Positions 15,969-24,952 are shown, numbered from the stretch's first letter. The stretch is DNA of 64,000 nt from CAVPKN01 sp963832835 (GCA_963832835.1 CAWHVD010000001.1:868001-932000), one strand, 5' to 3'. Numbers and translations are program-made. The notes: generated from the sequence alone by a model not told the origin.

Positions 15969-16738
15969 TATGTCCTGCCCTTAAGATAGATCAACTTTCA
16001 GTGAATTACGAAAAGACTCCCGTTCTATGGGATATTTCGCTGGAAGTTCCCCAAGGCAAATTGGTAGCGATTGTCGGTCCGAATGGAGCTGGGAAAAGCA
16101 CATTGCTTAAAACAGCTTTGGGGCTCATTAAGCCACTTACCGGTGCAGTTACATTTTTTGGAGCACCTTTGAAAATCATGAGGCGCAAAATTGCCTATGT
16201 GCCTCAGAAAGAATCGGTAGACTGGGATTTTCCCATTACTGTCTTTGACCTTGTGCTGATGGGCAGGTATGGGAGAAGGGGAATTTTCCATAGACCCACA
16301 CGGCAAGATCGTCAAGATGTGGGTGAATACCTTTCTAAAGTGGGTCTTGAGGAGTTTGCCTCTAGGCAGATCAGTCAGCTCTCCGGAGGGCAGCAACAGA
16401 GGGCATTTTTAGCCCGTGCCCTTATCCAGGAGGCTGACATGTATTTTATGGATGAGCCTTTTGCCGGAATTGATATCACCTCTTCCAAAACTATTATATC
16501 AATCCTCCAAGCCTTAAGAGATGAAGGAAAGACTCTTTTTGTTGTCCATCATGACCTGTCAAATGTCGCTGAAATTTTTGATTGGATGATTCTACTCAAT
16601 ATGCGCCTAGTAGGCAGTGGACCCATGCAGGAAATCTTGACCCCTGAGATGATCCGTAAAACATATGGTAGAGAATCCCTATTGCTCGATGAAGCAACGC
16701 GCCTGGCACAGGAAAAGAATCACGGATTTTCACTATGA
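15965..16738 (+). CDS. ytgB: Metal ABC transporter ATP-binding protein (YtgB/TroB)
   Basis: Cytoplasmic ATPase of the metal importer. Walker A is GPNGAGKST, the Q-loop lies in VPQKES, the ABC signature is LSGGQQQ, Walker B is MYFMDEP, and the switch His is in FVVHHD. 257 residues, full length. It overlaps ytgA and ytgC by 4 bases each, indicating coupled translation. Confidence 0.96.
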   Translation: MICPALKIDQLSVNYEKTPVLWDISLEVPQGKLVAIVGPNGAGKSTLLKTALGLIKPLTGAVTFFGAPLKIMRRKIAYVPQKESVDWDFPITVFDLVLMGRYGRRGIFHRPTRQDRQDVGEYLSKVGLEEFASRQISQLSGGQQQRAFLARALIQEADMYFMDEPFAGIDITSSKTIISILQALRDEGKTLFVVHHDLSNVAEIFDWMILLNMRLVGSGPMQEILTPEMIRKTYGRESLLLDEATRLAQEKNHGFSL

Positions 16739-18039
16739 ACGTCCTACGTTTTTTTACAGACCCTATCCTACGCGCTCCGACAATTGGCTCAATGCTTCTG
16801 TGCCTAGTAGCAGCAGTTGTGGGTGTTCTTGTTTTTTTACGAAAACGCTCTCTTTTGGGAGAGAGCCTCGCCCATGCGACCTATCCAGGCGTAACTGGGG
16901 CGATCCTTTGTGCCGGATTTTTCTCCTTAGAAAAATCACTACCTATTGTGATCCTTGTGGGAGCATTTTTGACAGCTCTGCTGGGGTTTTGGGTAATAGA
17001 ACGGATGGAAAAAAAACTGAAAACCTCATCGGATGTTGCTCTTACAGCAGTCCTGGCTCTCTTTTTTGGCATCGGTGTAACGATCGCAAGCATCGCCCAA
17101 CACGGATATCCCCATCTCTACCGTCAGATGCAGGCCTATTTGTACGGGCAAGCTGCAACTATGACCGATATTCACATCGTTATTTATGGTGTGTTAGCCT
17201 TATTAATTGTGGCTTTTATCGTAATCTTTTACAAAGAGCTGCTCACCTTGTCATTTGATGCATCCTTTGCCAAAACCTCTGGGATAGTAAGCCGCTTTTT
17301 AGAACCTATGGTCTTTTGTGTCATTGTTTTGGCTCTTGTAATTGGTGTGAGATGTGCAGGGGTCATTTTGATGTCTGCTATGCTGATTGCGCCGGCTGCT
17401 GCTGCACGACAGTTTACAAACCGTTTATCACAGATGTTTGTGTGGGCCGGTTTTTTTGGAGCGTTGAGTGGATTTTTGGGAATCTACTGCTCAGTTGTTG
17501 TTTCAGAAAACGTCACAGGACACTACACAGTGCCGACAGGCCCTATGATCGTACTGATCAGCGGAGCGTTGGCTCTTTATGCATTATTATTTGCCCCGAA
17601 AAGGGGACTTGTCGTTCGCTATTTCCGGATTGCCCGTTTTAGAGCGGTATGTGTCCAAGAAAACCTTCTCAAGGCAATTTGGCGGTATACCCAAGAAGAT
17701 CACAAAGTCACTGTCGAGACTCTGGTGAAAAAAATCGGCTTCCCAAGCATGTATATGCGTCTTTTACTGGGTCGTTTAGTCCGTCAAAAAGCACTTTACA
17801 AAGACGGTCATGGTTATAACCTAACTCCTCTTGGGAACAAAAGAGGCGCGCGCATTGTCCGCCTGCATAGACTCTGGGAGGCATACCTTGTCCACTCTCT
17901 TGGTCTCAAGGTCGAACGTGTTCATAAAAGCGCTGAGGAGATGGAACACATTTTGACCCCTGAGCTTGAAAAAAAGTTGACCCTGTTGCTTGACGATCCT
18001 AAGCAAGACCCACACGATCAACCCATACCCGCAGGATGA
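16735..18039 (+). CDS. ytgC: Metal ABC permease fused to DtxR-like repressor (YtgC-YtgR)
   Basis: A 434-residue fusion. Residues 1-285 are an ABC-3 family permease with eight or nine membrane helices and the EAA-like segment around FAKTSGIVSRFLEP. After LYALLFAPKRG the chain continues as a soluble winged-helix region (VTVETLVKKIGF, then LLGRLVRQKALYK and a TPLGNKRGARIVRLHRLWEAYL helix), which is the DtxR/MntR-like layout. In C. trachomatis the equivalent YtgCR is cleaved to free an iron-dependent repressor. The same processing is inferred here. Repeats, not a 4-base overlap, separate it from ytgD. Confidence 0.92.
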   Translation: MNVLRFFTDPILRAPTIGSMLLCLVAAVVGVLVFLRKRSLLGESLAHATYPGVTGAILCAGFFSLEKSLPIVILVGAFLTALLGFWVIERMEKKLKTSSDVALTAVLALFFGIGVTIASIAQHGYPHLYRQMQAYLYGQAATMTDIHIVIYGVLALLIVAFIVIFYKELLTLSFDASFAKTSGIVSRFLEPMVFCVIVLALVIGVRCAGVILMSAMLIAPAAAARQFTNRLSQMFVWAGFFGALSGFLGIYCSVVVSENVTGHYTVPTGPMIVLISGALALYALLFAPKRGLVVRYFRIARFRAVCVQENLLKAIWRYTQEDHKVTVETLVKKIGFPSMYMRLLLGRLVRQKALYKDGHGYNLTPLGNKRGARIVRLHRLWEAYLVHSLGLKVERVHKSAEEMEHILTPELEKKLTLLLDDPKQDPHDQPIPAG

Positions 18040-18090
18040 AGTTATGAAGTATGAAAAAGGAAAAAATGAACGTTTTTAAATACGAGCTAA

Positions 18091-18431
18091 GGGCTCGTAA
18101 AGAAATAATACCATTTCCAGAAAATAAAGCCATGAAGTGGCACTGGGTAACATGACAGATTTGGATGATCGTTTCGAATCCTATGTTTTTGCACCTAAGC
18201 GAGAAAGGATCGTTCAAAAATGGCGTGTTATACAGTGTCAATTTGTGACTTTATTTTCTGGAAATGGTATAACTTCCGCATTTGGACTCTGTGAGACAAA
18301 GCCCAATCGAAGCGAGCGTAGCTCGTATCCGAGCGAGGAGCACCATTCCCAAATCGGGAAGGGCGACGAGGAGGATCGATTGGGAGAAGTCGTAACCAGT
18401 CCAAATGCGGAAGTTATTTCTTTACGAGCCC
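18091..18431 (+). mobile_element. Inverted-repeat element E with a MITE A in its left arm
   Basis: Right arm AGTCCAAATGCGGAAGTTAT and on to CGAGCCC (18398-18431). The left arm is its exact inverse but is cut at GAAATAA/CTTCC by MITE A. Restored, the terminal inverted repeat is 34 bp. The interior is rich in further palindromes such as CCCAATCGA/TCGATTGGG. No other copy is seen in this window. Confidence 0.7.
18108..18270 (+). mobile_element. MITE A, complete 163-bp reference copy
   Basis: ATACCATTTCC to GGAAATGGTAT. The intact arm of element E gives the empty-site sequence GAAATAACTTCC, so the insertion duplicated TAA (3 bp). The inverted ends extend imperfectly for about 47 bp. There is no room for a transposase, so it must be mobilised in trans. 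Confidence 0.88.
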
Positions 18432-18447
18432 CAAGGAACTGATATCC

Positions 18448-19500
18448 ATGCTTTCATCCTTCATCCTTCATCCTTTATCCTTTACTCTTGCTTACTTTAA
18501 TCCGTACTCGGATACGAATTTTTTTCAATTTTTTGGTGTCCTGCTCACGCGCCTTTATGCGCTGTTGATGGGGAGATTGTCGTTTGAAGGATTAGTGGCA
18601 GATGAAATTCAGATTGCGACACTGGTGTGCGTCGCAGTAGCAGCTGCTCTAGTAGGAGTTTTTTTGGTGCTGCGGAAGATGACGATGCTTGCCAATGCCC
18701 TTTCACATACCATTTTGCTCGGAATTGTGGTGGCCTATCTCATTTTTCAAACCATGACCATTCCCGTTTTAATGGGTGCGGCTTTAGTGACTGGTATGGT
18801 GACCACCTTTTTAACAACCTTTTTTAATCGAGTGATCAAGCTACAGGAAGATGCAAGTATTGGTTTGATCTTTTCGACACTTTTCGCCTTAGGGATTGTA
18901 CTACTCACCTTTTTTAGTCGTAATGTCCACATAGGGACAGAACTCGTGATGGGCAATGCCGATGCCTTGCAAAGGGGGGACATCAAGCTTGTTGCTGCAG
19001 TGTTAGGGATTAACCTCGTTCTGTTCATGCTTCTCTATTATGGCTTTAAGATCACGACCTTCGATCCTTATTTAGCTAAAGCCTTTGGATTTTCCCCTTT
19101 AATTTTTAATTACTTACTCATGGTGCAGGCCTCAGCTACGGCAATCGGTGCTTTTAAAGCAGTAGGTGTCTTGATGGTGCTGGCTTTCCTTGTCTTGCCT
19201 CCTTTAACTGCCCGTTTATTGACCCACCGACTTTCCCACTTAATGGGCCTTTCGGCTGGAATTGGAGCCTCAGCTACCCTCATAGGGGTTGCCCTCTCAC
19301 GCCATATCCTCACTTTTTGTGGTCTAGGGCTCTCGACAGGAGGGATCGTGGTCGTTATTTTAGGGTGTTTGTACCTACTAGCAATACTAATGAAGTGGCT
19401 GTTAGTGAAGTGTCAGATTGACTTTTCTGGACGCCCACGTTATGATCCAAGCTCCGTAATACTCTCTGGTAAAAATGAAACGCATTGCAGTTCTGGGTAG
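18448..19500 (+). CDS. ytgD: Metal ABC transporter permease (YtgD/TroD)
   Basis: Second ABC-3 family permease, 350 residues with about eight membrane helices. VLRKMTMLANALSHTILLG is the conserved early loop, AKAFGFSPLIFNYLLM the coupling segment, and LMVLAFLVLPPLTARLLTHR a typical late motif. It pairs with YtgC in the membrane. The start is uncertain because the upstream DNA is element E; ATG 18448 is used. The gene overlaps dxr by 26 bases. Confidence 0.92.
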   Translation: MLSSFILHPLSFTLAYFNPYSDTNFFQFFGVLLTRLYALLMGRLSFEGLVADEIQIATLVCVAVAAALVGVFLVLRKMTMLANALSHTILLGIVVAYLIFQTMTIPVLMGAALVTGMVTTFLTTFFNRVIKLQEDASIGLIFSTLFALGIVLLTFFSRNVHIGTELVMGNADALQRGDIKLVAAVLGINLVLFMLLYYGFKITTFDPYLAKAFGFSPLIFNYLLMVQASATAIGAFKAVGVLMVLAFLVLPPLTARLLTHRLSHLMGLSAGIGASATLIGVALSRHILTFCGLGLSTGGIVVVILGCLYLLAILMKWLLVKCQIDFSGRPRYDPSSVILSGKNETHCSSG

Positions 19501-20611
19501 CACAGGGTCCATTGGTACAAGCACGCTACGTGTTGTCCAGCATCTAAACGACTCCTTTCAGGTGGTCGCTCTTGCAGCCCATTCCAATGTCACGCTTCTA
19601 GCAGAGCAAATCGCCCTTTTTAATCCCCAGATTGCTTGCATTTACGAATCTGCACATGTCCAGCAGCTGCAGTCTTGTTTTCCACATGTGCGCATTGTGT
19701 GTGGGGATGAGGGTTTGGCTGAGATTGTCTCCCATGGGGATGTCGACTATGTTGTGATGGCAATCGTGGGGATGCGTGCCTTAAAGCCTACGATTCAAGC
19801 AATTGAGGCTGGTAAGACGGTAGGATTGGCCAGTAAAGAAGTATTAGTGTCCGCAGGGGAGTATATCAGCTCTTTGGCCAAGGAAAAAAAGGTTAAGCTC
19901 CTTCCGATCGATAGTGAACATAGCGCTCTTTTCCAATGCTTAGAAGGGAAAAATCCTGCAGAGATTCGTAGAGTGATTCTCACCGCCTCTGGAGGGCCCT
20001 TTCGTGGGCATGCTAAGGAGAAGCTGGCCGATGTCACTGTGGAAGAGGCTTTGGCTCATCCCACTTGGAATATGGGCCCTAAAGTCACGATCGATAGCTC
20101 CACCTTGATCAATAAGGGCCTCGAGATGATCGAGGCACGCTGGTTTTTCGATTTGCCTCCTGAAAAAATTGAGGTTGTCATTCACCCTCAAAGCATTGTC
20201 CATAGCTTTGTGGAATTTATAGATGGCTCGATTTTAGCGCAAATTAATGAACCCAACATGATCTACCCGATCCAATATGCGCTGACCTATCCCGCCCGCA
20301 AGCCGAGTATGTTCTCTCCGTTTGACTTTATAAAAAATAGCCAATGGACCTTTACAACTCCCGATACCGATCGCTTTCCAGCGCTCCGTCTGGCACAGGA
20401 ATCGATGCAAACAGGAGGCAGCGCTCCTGCCTTTCTCAATGCGGCCAACGAAGTTCTTGTCGACAGGTTCTTGAAGCGGCAAATATCATGGAGCGCTATC
20501 TCATCTCTTTTAGAAAAATTATTGATGAGGCATGCAGTTGTTTCTGCCTCATCTTTGGACTGCATTCTGTCCATTGATCGTGAAGCCCGTGAGGAGGCAA
20601 AATTAGCATGA
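19475..20611 (+). CDS. dxr: 1-deoxy-D-xylulose 5-phosphate reductoisomerase
   Basis: NADPH-dependent second enzyme of the MEP isoprenoid pathway, converting DXP to MEP. GSTGSIGTS at 8-16 binds NADPH. The metal and substrate residues appear in IDSEHSALFQ and TASGGPFRG, and the later loop holds the conserved NKGLEMIEA. 378 residues, full length. It overlaps both neighbours: ytgD by 26 bases and rseP by 4. Confidence 0.97.
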   Translation: MKRIAVLGSTGSIGTSTLRVVQHLNDSFQVVALAAHSNVTLLAEQIALFNPQIACIYESAHVQQLQSCFPHVRIVCGDEGLAEIVSHGDVDYVVMAIVGMRALKPTIQAIEAGKTVGLASKEVLVSAGEYISSLAKEKKVKLLPIDSEHSALFQCLEGKNPAEIRRVILTASGGPFRGHAKEKLADVTVEEALAHPTWNMGPKVTIDSSTLINKGLEMIEARWFFDLPPEKIEVVIHPQSIVHSFVEFIDGSILAQINEPNMIYPIQYALTYPARKPSMFSPFDFIKNSQWTFTTPDTDRFPALRLAQESMQTGGSAPAFLNAANEVLVDRFLKRQISWSAISSLLEKLLMRHAVVSASSLDCILSIDREAREEAKLA

Positions 20612-22572
20612 CCGTGATCTATTTTATCCTAGCCGCCCTAGCTCTGGGCATTTTAGTGTTTATTCATGAGCTCGGGCATTACTTTGTTGCCAAGAAGATG
20701 GGAATGACCGTGGAAACCTTCAGTATCGGTTTTGGAAAACCGCTGTTCAAGTGGCGCTGGGATGATGTGAACTGGCAACTTGGAACCCTCCCCTTTGGAG
20801 GATATGTCAAAATTGCCGGAATGGAGTTCGCCAAAAAGGATCAATACACTTATCACGACCCCTACGAAATTCCCAACGGCTTTTTTTCCAAATCCCCATG
20901 GAGACGGATTGCAGTTGCCTTAGCAGGACCCGTTGCAAATTTTATACTCGCATTCCTCATTTTTACAGCCATTTGGGCAATGGGAGGGCGCGAAAAACCC
21001 TTTTCTGAATTTACCCATCTTGTCGGTTGGGTTGATCCCCAGTCGACAGCCTATGCTGCTGGCATAAGGCCGGGAGATACCATTACATCCTATAACGGCA
21101 AACCCTACACTGGCTCTAAAGACCTACTCTATGCTGCCATGTTAGGAGGTAAAAAGGTCGAGTTCAAGGGATATCATGTCGACTATGCAACTGGCATGCG
21201 TACCCCCTTTACCTACGCAATAGACACATATCCAGCTCCTCATTCTCTCGATGGGATTTTAACAACCGGCATTACCTCCTCTGCTCGCTACCTCATTTAC
21301 GATCGTTATCCCGACGGGAGCGACAATCCGTTGCCCCAGGGCTCTCCGATGGAAGGCAGCGGTATTGCCTACAAAGATCGTTTGGTTTGGGCTGATGGGG
21401 AATATCTCTTTTCGATGGATCAATTGAGCCACATCATCAATTCCGGCAAAGCCTTCTTAACTGTGAAAAGGGGAGGAGAGAGCTTCATAAGCCGTCAACC
21501 CCGTGTACCTTCTAGCAATTTAGCCCTCCCGGCTCATGTCCGTAACGAATTGATCGACTGGCAATATGAAATGGGTCTAAAAGCAGGACGCTCATCTGAC
21601 TTATATATGATTCCATATGTCATCAATAGTGAAGGGTATGTAGAAGCGCCCCTAGCCTTTATTGACCAGAACGACAAAGAAAAGGCGTATCCTGCCCCTT
21701 CTTCAGCCCCTCATTTAGAAAACCCCTTGCAAGCAGGTGATCGGATCATCGCTGTAGATGGAGTTCCTTTGAGTAAAGGTTATCAGATTTTAGATCACTT
21801 GCAGCACCGCCGTGTCCAGTTGATCGTGGAAAGAGATGTCCCTGCCGATACAAAAGTATCCTGGAAAGATGAAGACAGGCTCTTTGAACAAGATATCAAT
21901 TATTCTGCTATCGCTCTATTGAGCAGCCGCAGCGGCACTCCCAACCCTGATCTTTCCTATGGACGGTATACCCTCCTGAATCCCATCGAACCTAAGCCTA
22001 TCGACGGCTTTAACATTTCAGCGGAAGCTAGACAGCAGATTCAAGAGCAGGTCCAAAAAGAGGTCGATAAACAAAAACAGGCAATCGAGCACATCCGCGA
22101 CCAAGAAAAGCGTGCCCAAGCCCTCGCTCTTCTCGACCAGAGCCAACATAAGCTCCTTTTAGGAATCCAACTTCAAGACCGCACGGTGAATTACAACCCT
22201 GGGCCATTAGCGCTGTTTGGTAGTGTGTTTACAGAAACGTGGCAGACATTGAAGGCTCTATTTTCAGGATATTTGCATCCTAAATGGATTAGTGGACCTG
22301 TGGGCATTGTCCAAGTGATCCACCGCGGCTGGCAAATTGGGATTTCAGAAGCTCTATTTTGGATAGGGGCTATTAGCGTGAACTTAGGAATGTTGAATCT
22401 ACTTCCCATTCCCGTGCTAGACGGGGGCTATGTTTGCTTATCCTTGTGGGAACTGATTACACGAAGACGTCTCAAACCCAAAGCAATGGAGCGCCTCATC
22501 ATCCCATTTGTGGTCTTGATGATCGCTCTATTGATTTTCCTGACCTTTCAGGACATTACACGTCTTTTTTAA
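20608..22572 (+). CDS. rseP: Site-2 intramembrane metalloprotease RseP/YaeL
   Basis: Zinc protease that cleaves membrane-spanning substrates. HELGH at 20-24 lies in the first helix. The second catalytic motif, NLLPIPVLDGG, is near the C-terminus, with further membrane helices around residues 100-120 and at the end. Two PDZ-like regions lie between, one near 140-175 (STAYAAGIRPGDTI) and one near 370-400 (NPLQAGDRIIAVDG). At 654 residues it is about 200 longer than the E. coli protein; chlamydial homologues are similarly long as I recall. Substrates are unknown. Confidence 0.95.
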   Translation: MTVIYFILAALALGILVFIHELGHYFVAKKMGMTVETFSIGFGKPLFKWRWDDVNWQLGTLPFGGYVKIAGMEFAKKDQYTYHDPYEIPNGFFSKSPWRRIAVALAGPVANFILAFLIFTAIWAMGGREKPFSEFTHLVGWVDPQSTAYAAGIRPGDTITSYNGKPYTGSKDLLYAAMLGGKKVEFKGYHVDYATGMRTPFTYAIDTYPAPHSLDGILTTGITSSARYLIYDRYPDGSDNPLPQGSPMEGSGIAYKDRLVWADGEYLFSMDQLSHIINSGKAFLTVKRGGESFISRQPRVPSSNLALPAHVRNELIDWQYEMGLKAGRSSDLYMIPYVINSEGYVEAPLAFIDQNDKEKAYPAPSSAPHLENPLQAGDRIIAVDGVPLSKGYQILDHLQHRRVQLIVERDVPADTKVSWKDEDRLFEQDINYSAIALLSSRSGTPNPDLSYGRYTLLNPIEPKPIDGFNISAEARQQIQEQVQKEVDKQKQAIEHIRDQEKRAQALALLDQSQHKLLLGIQLQDRTVNYNPGPLALFGSVFTETWQTLKALFSGYLHPKWISGPVGIVQVIHRGWQIGISEALFWIGAISVNLGMLNLLPIPVLDGGYVCLSLWELITRRRLKPKAMERLIIPFVVLMIALLIFLTFQDITRLF

Positions 22573-23312
22573 TCAGAATCTGAATCGAATAAACCTAAAG
22601 CACTTAAATCGCTAAATGGTTTTAGGAAACCACCTGAAGATACACCATTATTGGGCGTTCTGTCATTTCGGTCATCCTGTTGACCACCGGGGACCTGTTG
22701 GAGATTACGAGACGTAAATTTGAATTCCTTGAGGGGTTCGTTTTCGTCTGATTCACTGTCGCTATTCTGCACTTGAAGTCTTGGATCTGCTAGGTCTATA
22801 GGTCCTCCTCCCCAAGAAATTTGTCCCCAAGGGCTGGGTTTTTTTTGCTGAGTACTGTGCCAGCTAGGGCCACTTTGTGGCTGCCTTTCAGGCTTATTAT
22901 TTCTAACTTTTTTCGCCGGCTGCCCAGTTTTAAGGTTGGGTGGTGTTCCAGGGTTTGGCATTGGCTCTTTCAAGTTGAAAACGGATCCAGGTGGTGGAGT
23001 AGGCTCCTGTTCCTCGGGTGCTTGTGGACTTGGACATTTCCAAACGGCTCCCACCACAATGAGTAGGGCTAATAGGCCACTTGAGGCCGCAAGCGGAACA
23101 AAGGTGTAGTTACCAAGAAATGCGATGACCTGTTTCATCGGGTCATTCAAGGGACCCCAATTGAGACCATAATGCTGTGTCAGGAGCACTAGAGCTCCGA
23201 AAATGACTGCCAGCGCAACCAGCGTTACAGCTGTGCCATAAGCACCATCCTTTACTTTTTCAGAGCAGCATTGATTGTGTGGGTTTGAGCTATTAACCTT
23301 AGGAAACGACAT
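22569..23312 (-). CDS. Two-helix membrane protein with proline-rich tail, Inc-like
   Basis: 247 residues. Two long hydrophobic stretches lie close together: residues about 27-48 (TAVTLVALAVIFGALVLLT) and about 69-92 (FVPLAASSGLLALLIVVGAV). They are followed by a 150-residue soluble tail rich in Pro, Asn, Gln and acidic Ser-Asp clusters. A short cytoplasmic N-terminus, a bilobed hydrophobic domain and a long hydrophilic tail is the classical layout of chlamydial inclusion membrane proteins; that role is inference. It converges on rseP with a 4-base overlap of stops. No domain is recognised. Confidence 0.7.
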   Translation of the reverse strand: MSFPKVNSSNPHNQCCSEKVKDGAYGTAVTLVALAVIFGALVLLTQHYGLNWGPLNDPMKQVIAFLGNYTFVPLAASSGLLALLIVVGAVWKCPSPQAPEEQEPTPPPGSVFNLKEPMPNPGTPPNLKTGQPAKKVRNNKPERQPQSGPSWHSTQQKKPSPWGQISWGGGPIDLADPRLQVQNSDSESDENEPLKEFKFTSRNLQQVPGGQQDDRNDRTPNNGVSSGGFLKPFSDLSALGLFDSDSD

Positions 23313-23417
23313 AGGTTTACCTTTTTTTATTTGTCATGCTCCAATTATAGAGTGTAATTGTTAAAATTCAGTTAAGTTGAGGTGGAAAAGTGGGGAAAAG
23401 ATAGAGGCGGTATCCCC

Positions 23418-23547
23418 TGAACGAGCGTTAGCGAGTTCCTTGAGGCGCGGCGCTCTGCGCCGCCTTTCTATGGACATAACACTCTAAGTGGCCATTACAA
23501 GGCGGCGCAGAGCGCCGCGCCTCAAGGAACTCGCTAACGCTCGTTCA
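23418..23547. repeat. Perfect 47-bp inverted repeat (long hairpin)
   Basis: Arms 23418-23464 and 23501-23547 are exact inverse copies, starting TGAACGAGCGTTAGCGAG and ending in GGCGCGGCGCTCTGCGCCGCC-type GC-rich sequence, with a 36-base AT-richer loop. It stands alone between two membrane-protein genes. It is neither a normal terminator (no T tract) nor a coding sequence. Confidence 0.9.
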
Positions 23548-23571
23548 TGAGGGGGCTTAAATGTGTTTAAA

Positions 23572-23883
23572 TTAAATTCTTTCCCGCTGATTAAGGACCT
23601 CTGTAACAGTGGCCTTGATGACGTTATGGTCTATCGGTTTAAATAAATAAGCGACACCCAAAGTGGCTAAGCCAGCTAACATCATGACCCAAGGACCACG
23701 AGGAACTGTATTCAGGGTTGCAATGACCTCTCCTCCTTGACCTGTTAGGGCTAAAGCACCGAGCGCAATCAGAGTAATAGCACCCGCTAAATCGAGTAAT
23801 TGAGAAATGGATACCACTGCTTTTTGGCAATTCCCGCCTGTTTGGCAACAACAAGTTAATTGATTACCTATAATACTGAACAT
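23572..23883 (-). CDS. Small two-helix membrane protein, tandem paralogue 1
   Basis: 103 residues sharing a plan with the genes at 24115 and 24641: MxSIIGxx at the N-terminus, a Cys-rich start (LTCCCQT), a hydrophobic segment ending in GALALTGQGG at about 42-51, and a second hydrophobic segment (WVMMLAGLATLGVAYLF) before a short tail. Two closely spaced helices with a glycine turn suggest an Inc-like or stress-type membrane protein. Family unknown to me. The promoter would lie in the AT-rich stretch after 23884. Confidence 0.75.
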   Translation of the reverse strand: MFSIIGNQLTCCCQTGGNCQKAVVSISQLLDLAGAITLIALGALALTGQGGEVIATLNTVPRGPWVMMLAGLATLGVAYLFKPIDHNVIKATVTEVLNQRERI

Positions 23884-24114
23884 AAATACCCCTTAGGTTT
23901 TTTGAGTTAAAAAGTTCAGGAGTATAACAGGTCTAATTTAAATTTCAATATAGTAAAAATAAATTAATTATTTAGTGGGTGGCTTGAATCACATTGCGGC
24001 AACCCCACTGCTTTAGGGGCGGATTCAAGCCAAACTTTCTAGTGAGGTTAGCAGCTAACCTGAACTCTCCGATCATTTCTATGCTTGATATCTGTGTGAG
24101 TCCTAGCTAAAGGA

Positions 24115-24429
24115 TCAATTTGATTGTTTACCATTATCATCGATGTATCCTGGCTCCGCTGAGGCCTGAGGTAAAGAAAGGGGGCGCTCAGGCTGCTTGT
24201 GCAGATGTAGGGCTGCCAATGTAACTAAACCACCTGCGATCATCGCCCAAGCACCGTTATTTGCACTCAGTGCGTTAATAGTAGCACCTCCATGACCTGT
24301 AAGAGCTAGAGCTCCCAGGGCAACCAGAGTAATGGCACCTGCAAAATCCAAAACATTACATGCCCTATTAAAATTCTTTGCGCTTTTCTCTGCGCAACAT
24401 GACATTTGACTTCCTATAATACTTAACAT
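24115..24429 (-). CDS. Small two-helix membrane protein, tandem paralogue 2
   Basis: 104 residues. The N-terminal MLSIIGSQMSCC, GALALTGHGG and the second helix WAMIAGGLVTLAALHLHKQ are shared almost word for word with paralogue 3, making these two the closest pair. The hydrophilic tails after the second helix differ completely, so the membrane part is conserved and the exposed tail varies. Confidence 0.78.
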   Translation of the reverse strand: MLSIIGSQMSCCAEKSAKNFNRACNVLDFAGAITLVALGALALTGHGGATINALSANNGAWAMIAGGLVTLAALHLHKQPERPLSLPQASAEPGYIDDNGKQSN

Positions 24430-24579
24430 AAAATCTTCAAGTTTGTTATTTAAAATACTTAGTTAGTATAACATATAAAAATTAATATAATATAAAGATT
24501 GAAAACATTTTTGTACTTATTTGATTCGAAATTAAGCCTATCAGATTTGTCGCAGCCCTTCAGGATGCGACATGAAAAT

Positions 24580-24610
24580 GGGTTAGCTAGGTTAAAAACC
24601 TAGCTAACCC
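24580..24610. terminator. Hairpin between paralogues 2 and 3
   Basis: A 14-bp perfect stem GGGTTAGCTAGGTT/AACCTAGCTAACCC with loop AAA, 31 bases past the stop of paralogue 3 (minus strand). On the minus strand it is followed by ATTTTC, on the plus strand by TAATTTT, so it may stop transcription either way. Confidence 0.55.
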
Positions 24611-24640
24611 TAATTTTAGAAGTTGTCTGCAGTTATAGTT

Positions 24641-24952
24641 TCAGGTCTTGGTGCCAGGGTAGTAGAAGTCGGAAGCCAGTCGTGGCACCTCATCTGATTG
24701 CTTGTGTAGATGCAGAGCGTACAAGGCGACTACGCCGCCTGCCATTGTTGCCCAAGCGCCTCCGGAAACATCATTAAGATGTGCAATCATACTGCCTCCA
24801 TGGCCTGTCAGAGCTAGAGCTCCTAAAACAATGGCAGTAATTCCACCGGCAAAATCTAAGAAATTACACAGAGGCCGGACTTTACTCCCGCCTTTTGTTA
24901 GAAGCCCATCAGCGTTTGTACAAGCTAAGCGACTTCCTATAATACTAAACAT
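24641..24952 (-). CDS. Small two-helix membrane protein, tandem paralogue 3
   Basis: 103 residues starting MFSIIGSRLAC. Helix 1 ends GALALTGHGG and helix 2 is WATMAGGVVALYALHLHKQ. It carries a longer N-terminal loop (NADGLLTKGGSKVRPLCN) than its two relatives. It is the promoter-proximal copy of the minus-strand array. Each copy has its own AT-rich upstream gap of about 200 bases, so they are probably transcribed separately. Confidence 0.78.
   Translation of the reverse strand: MFSIIGSRLACTNADGLLTKGGSKVRPLCNFLDFAGGITAIVLGALALTGHGGSMIAHLNDVSGGAWATMAGGVVALYALHLHKQSDEVPRLASDFYYPGTKT

Noticed and set aside
15965..19500. ABC transporter genes considered as the lanthipeptide exporter
   Set aside because: They are ABC-3 metal permeases with a TroA-type binding protein and no peptidase C39 domain.
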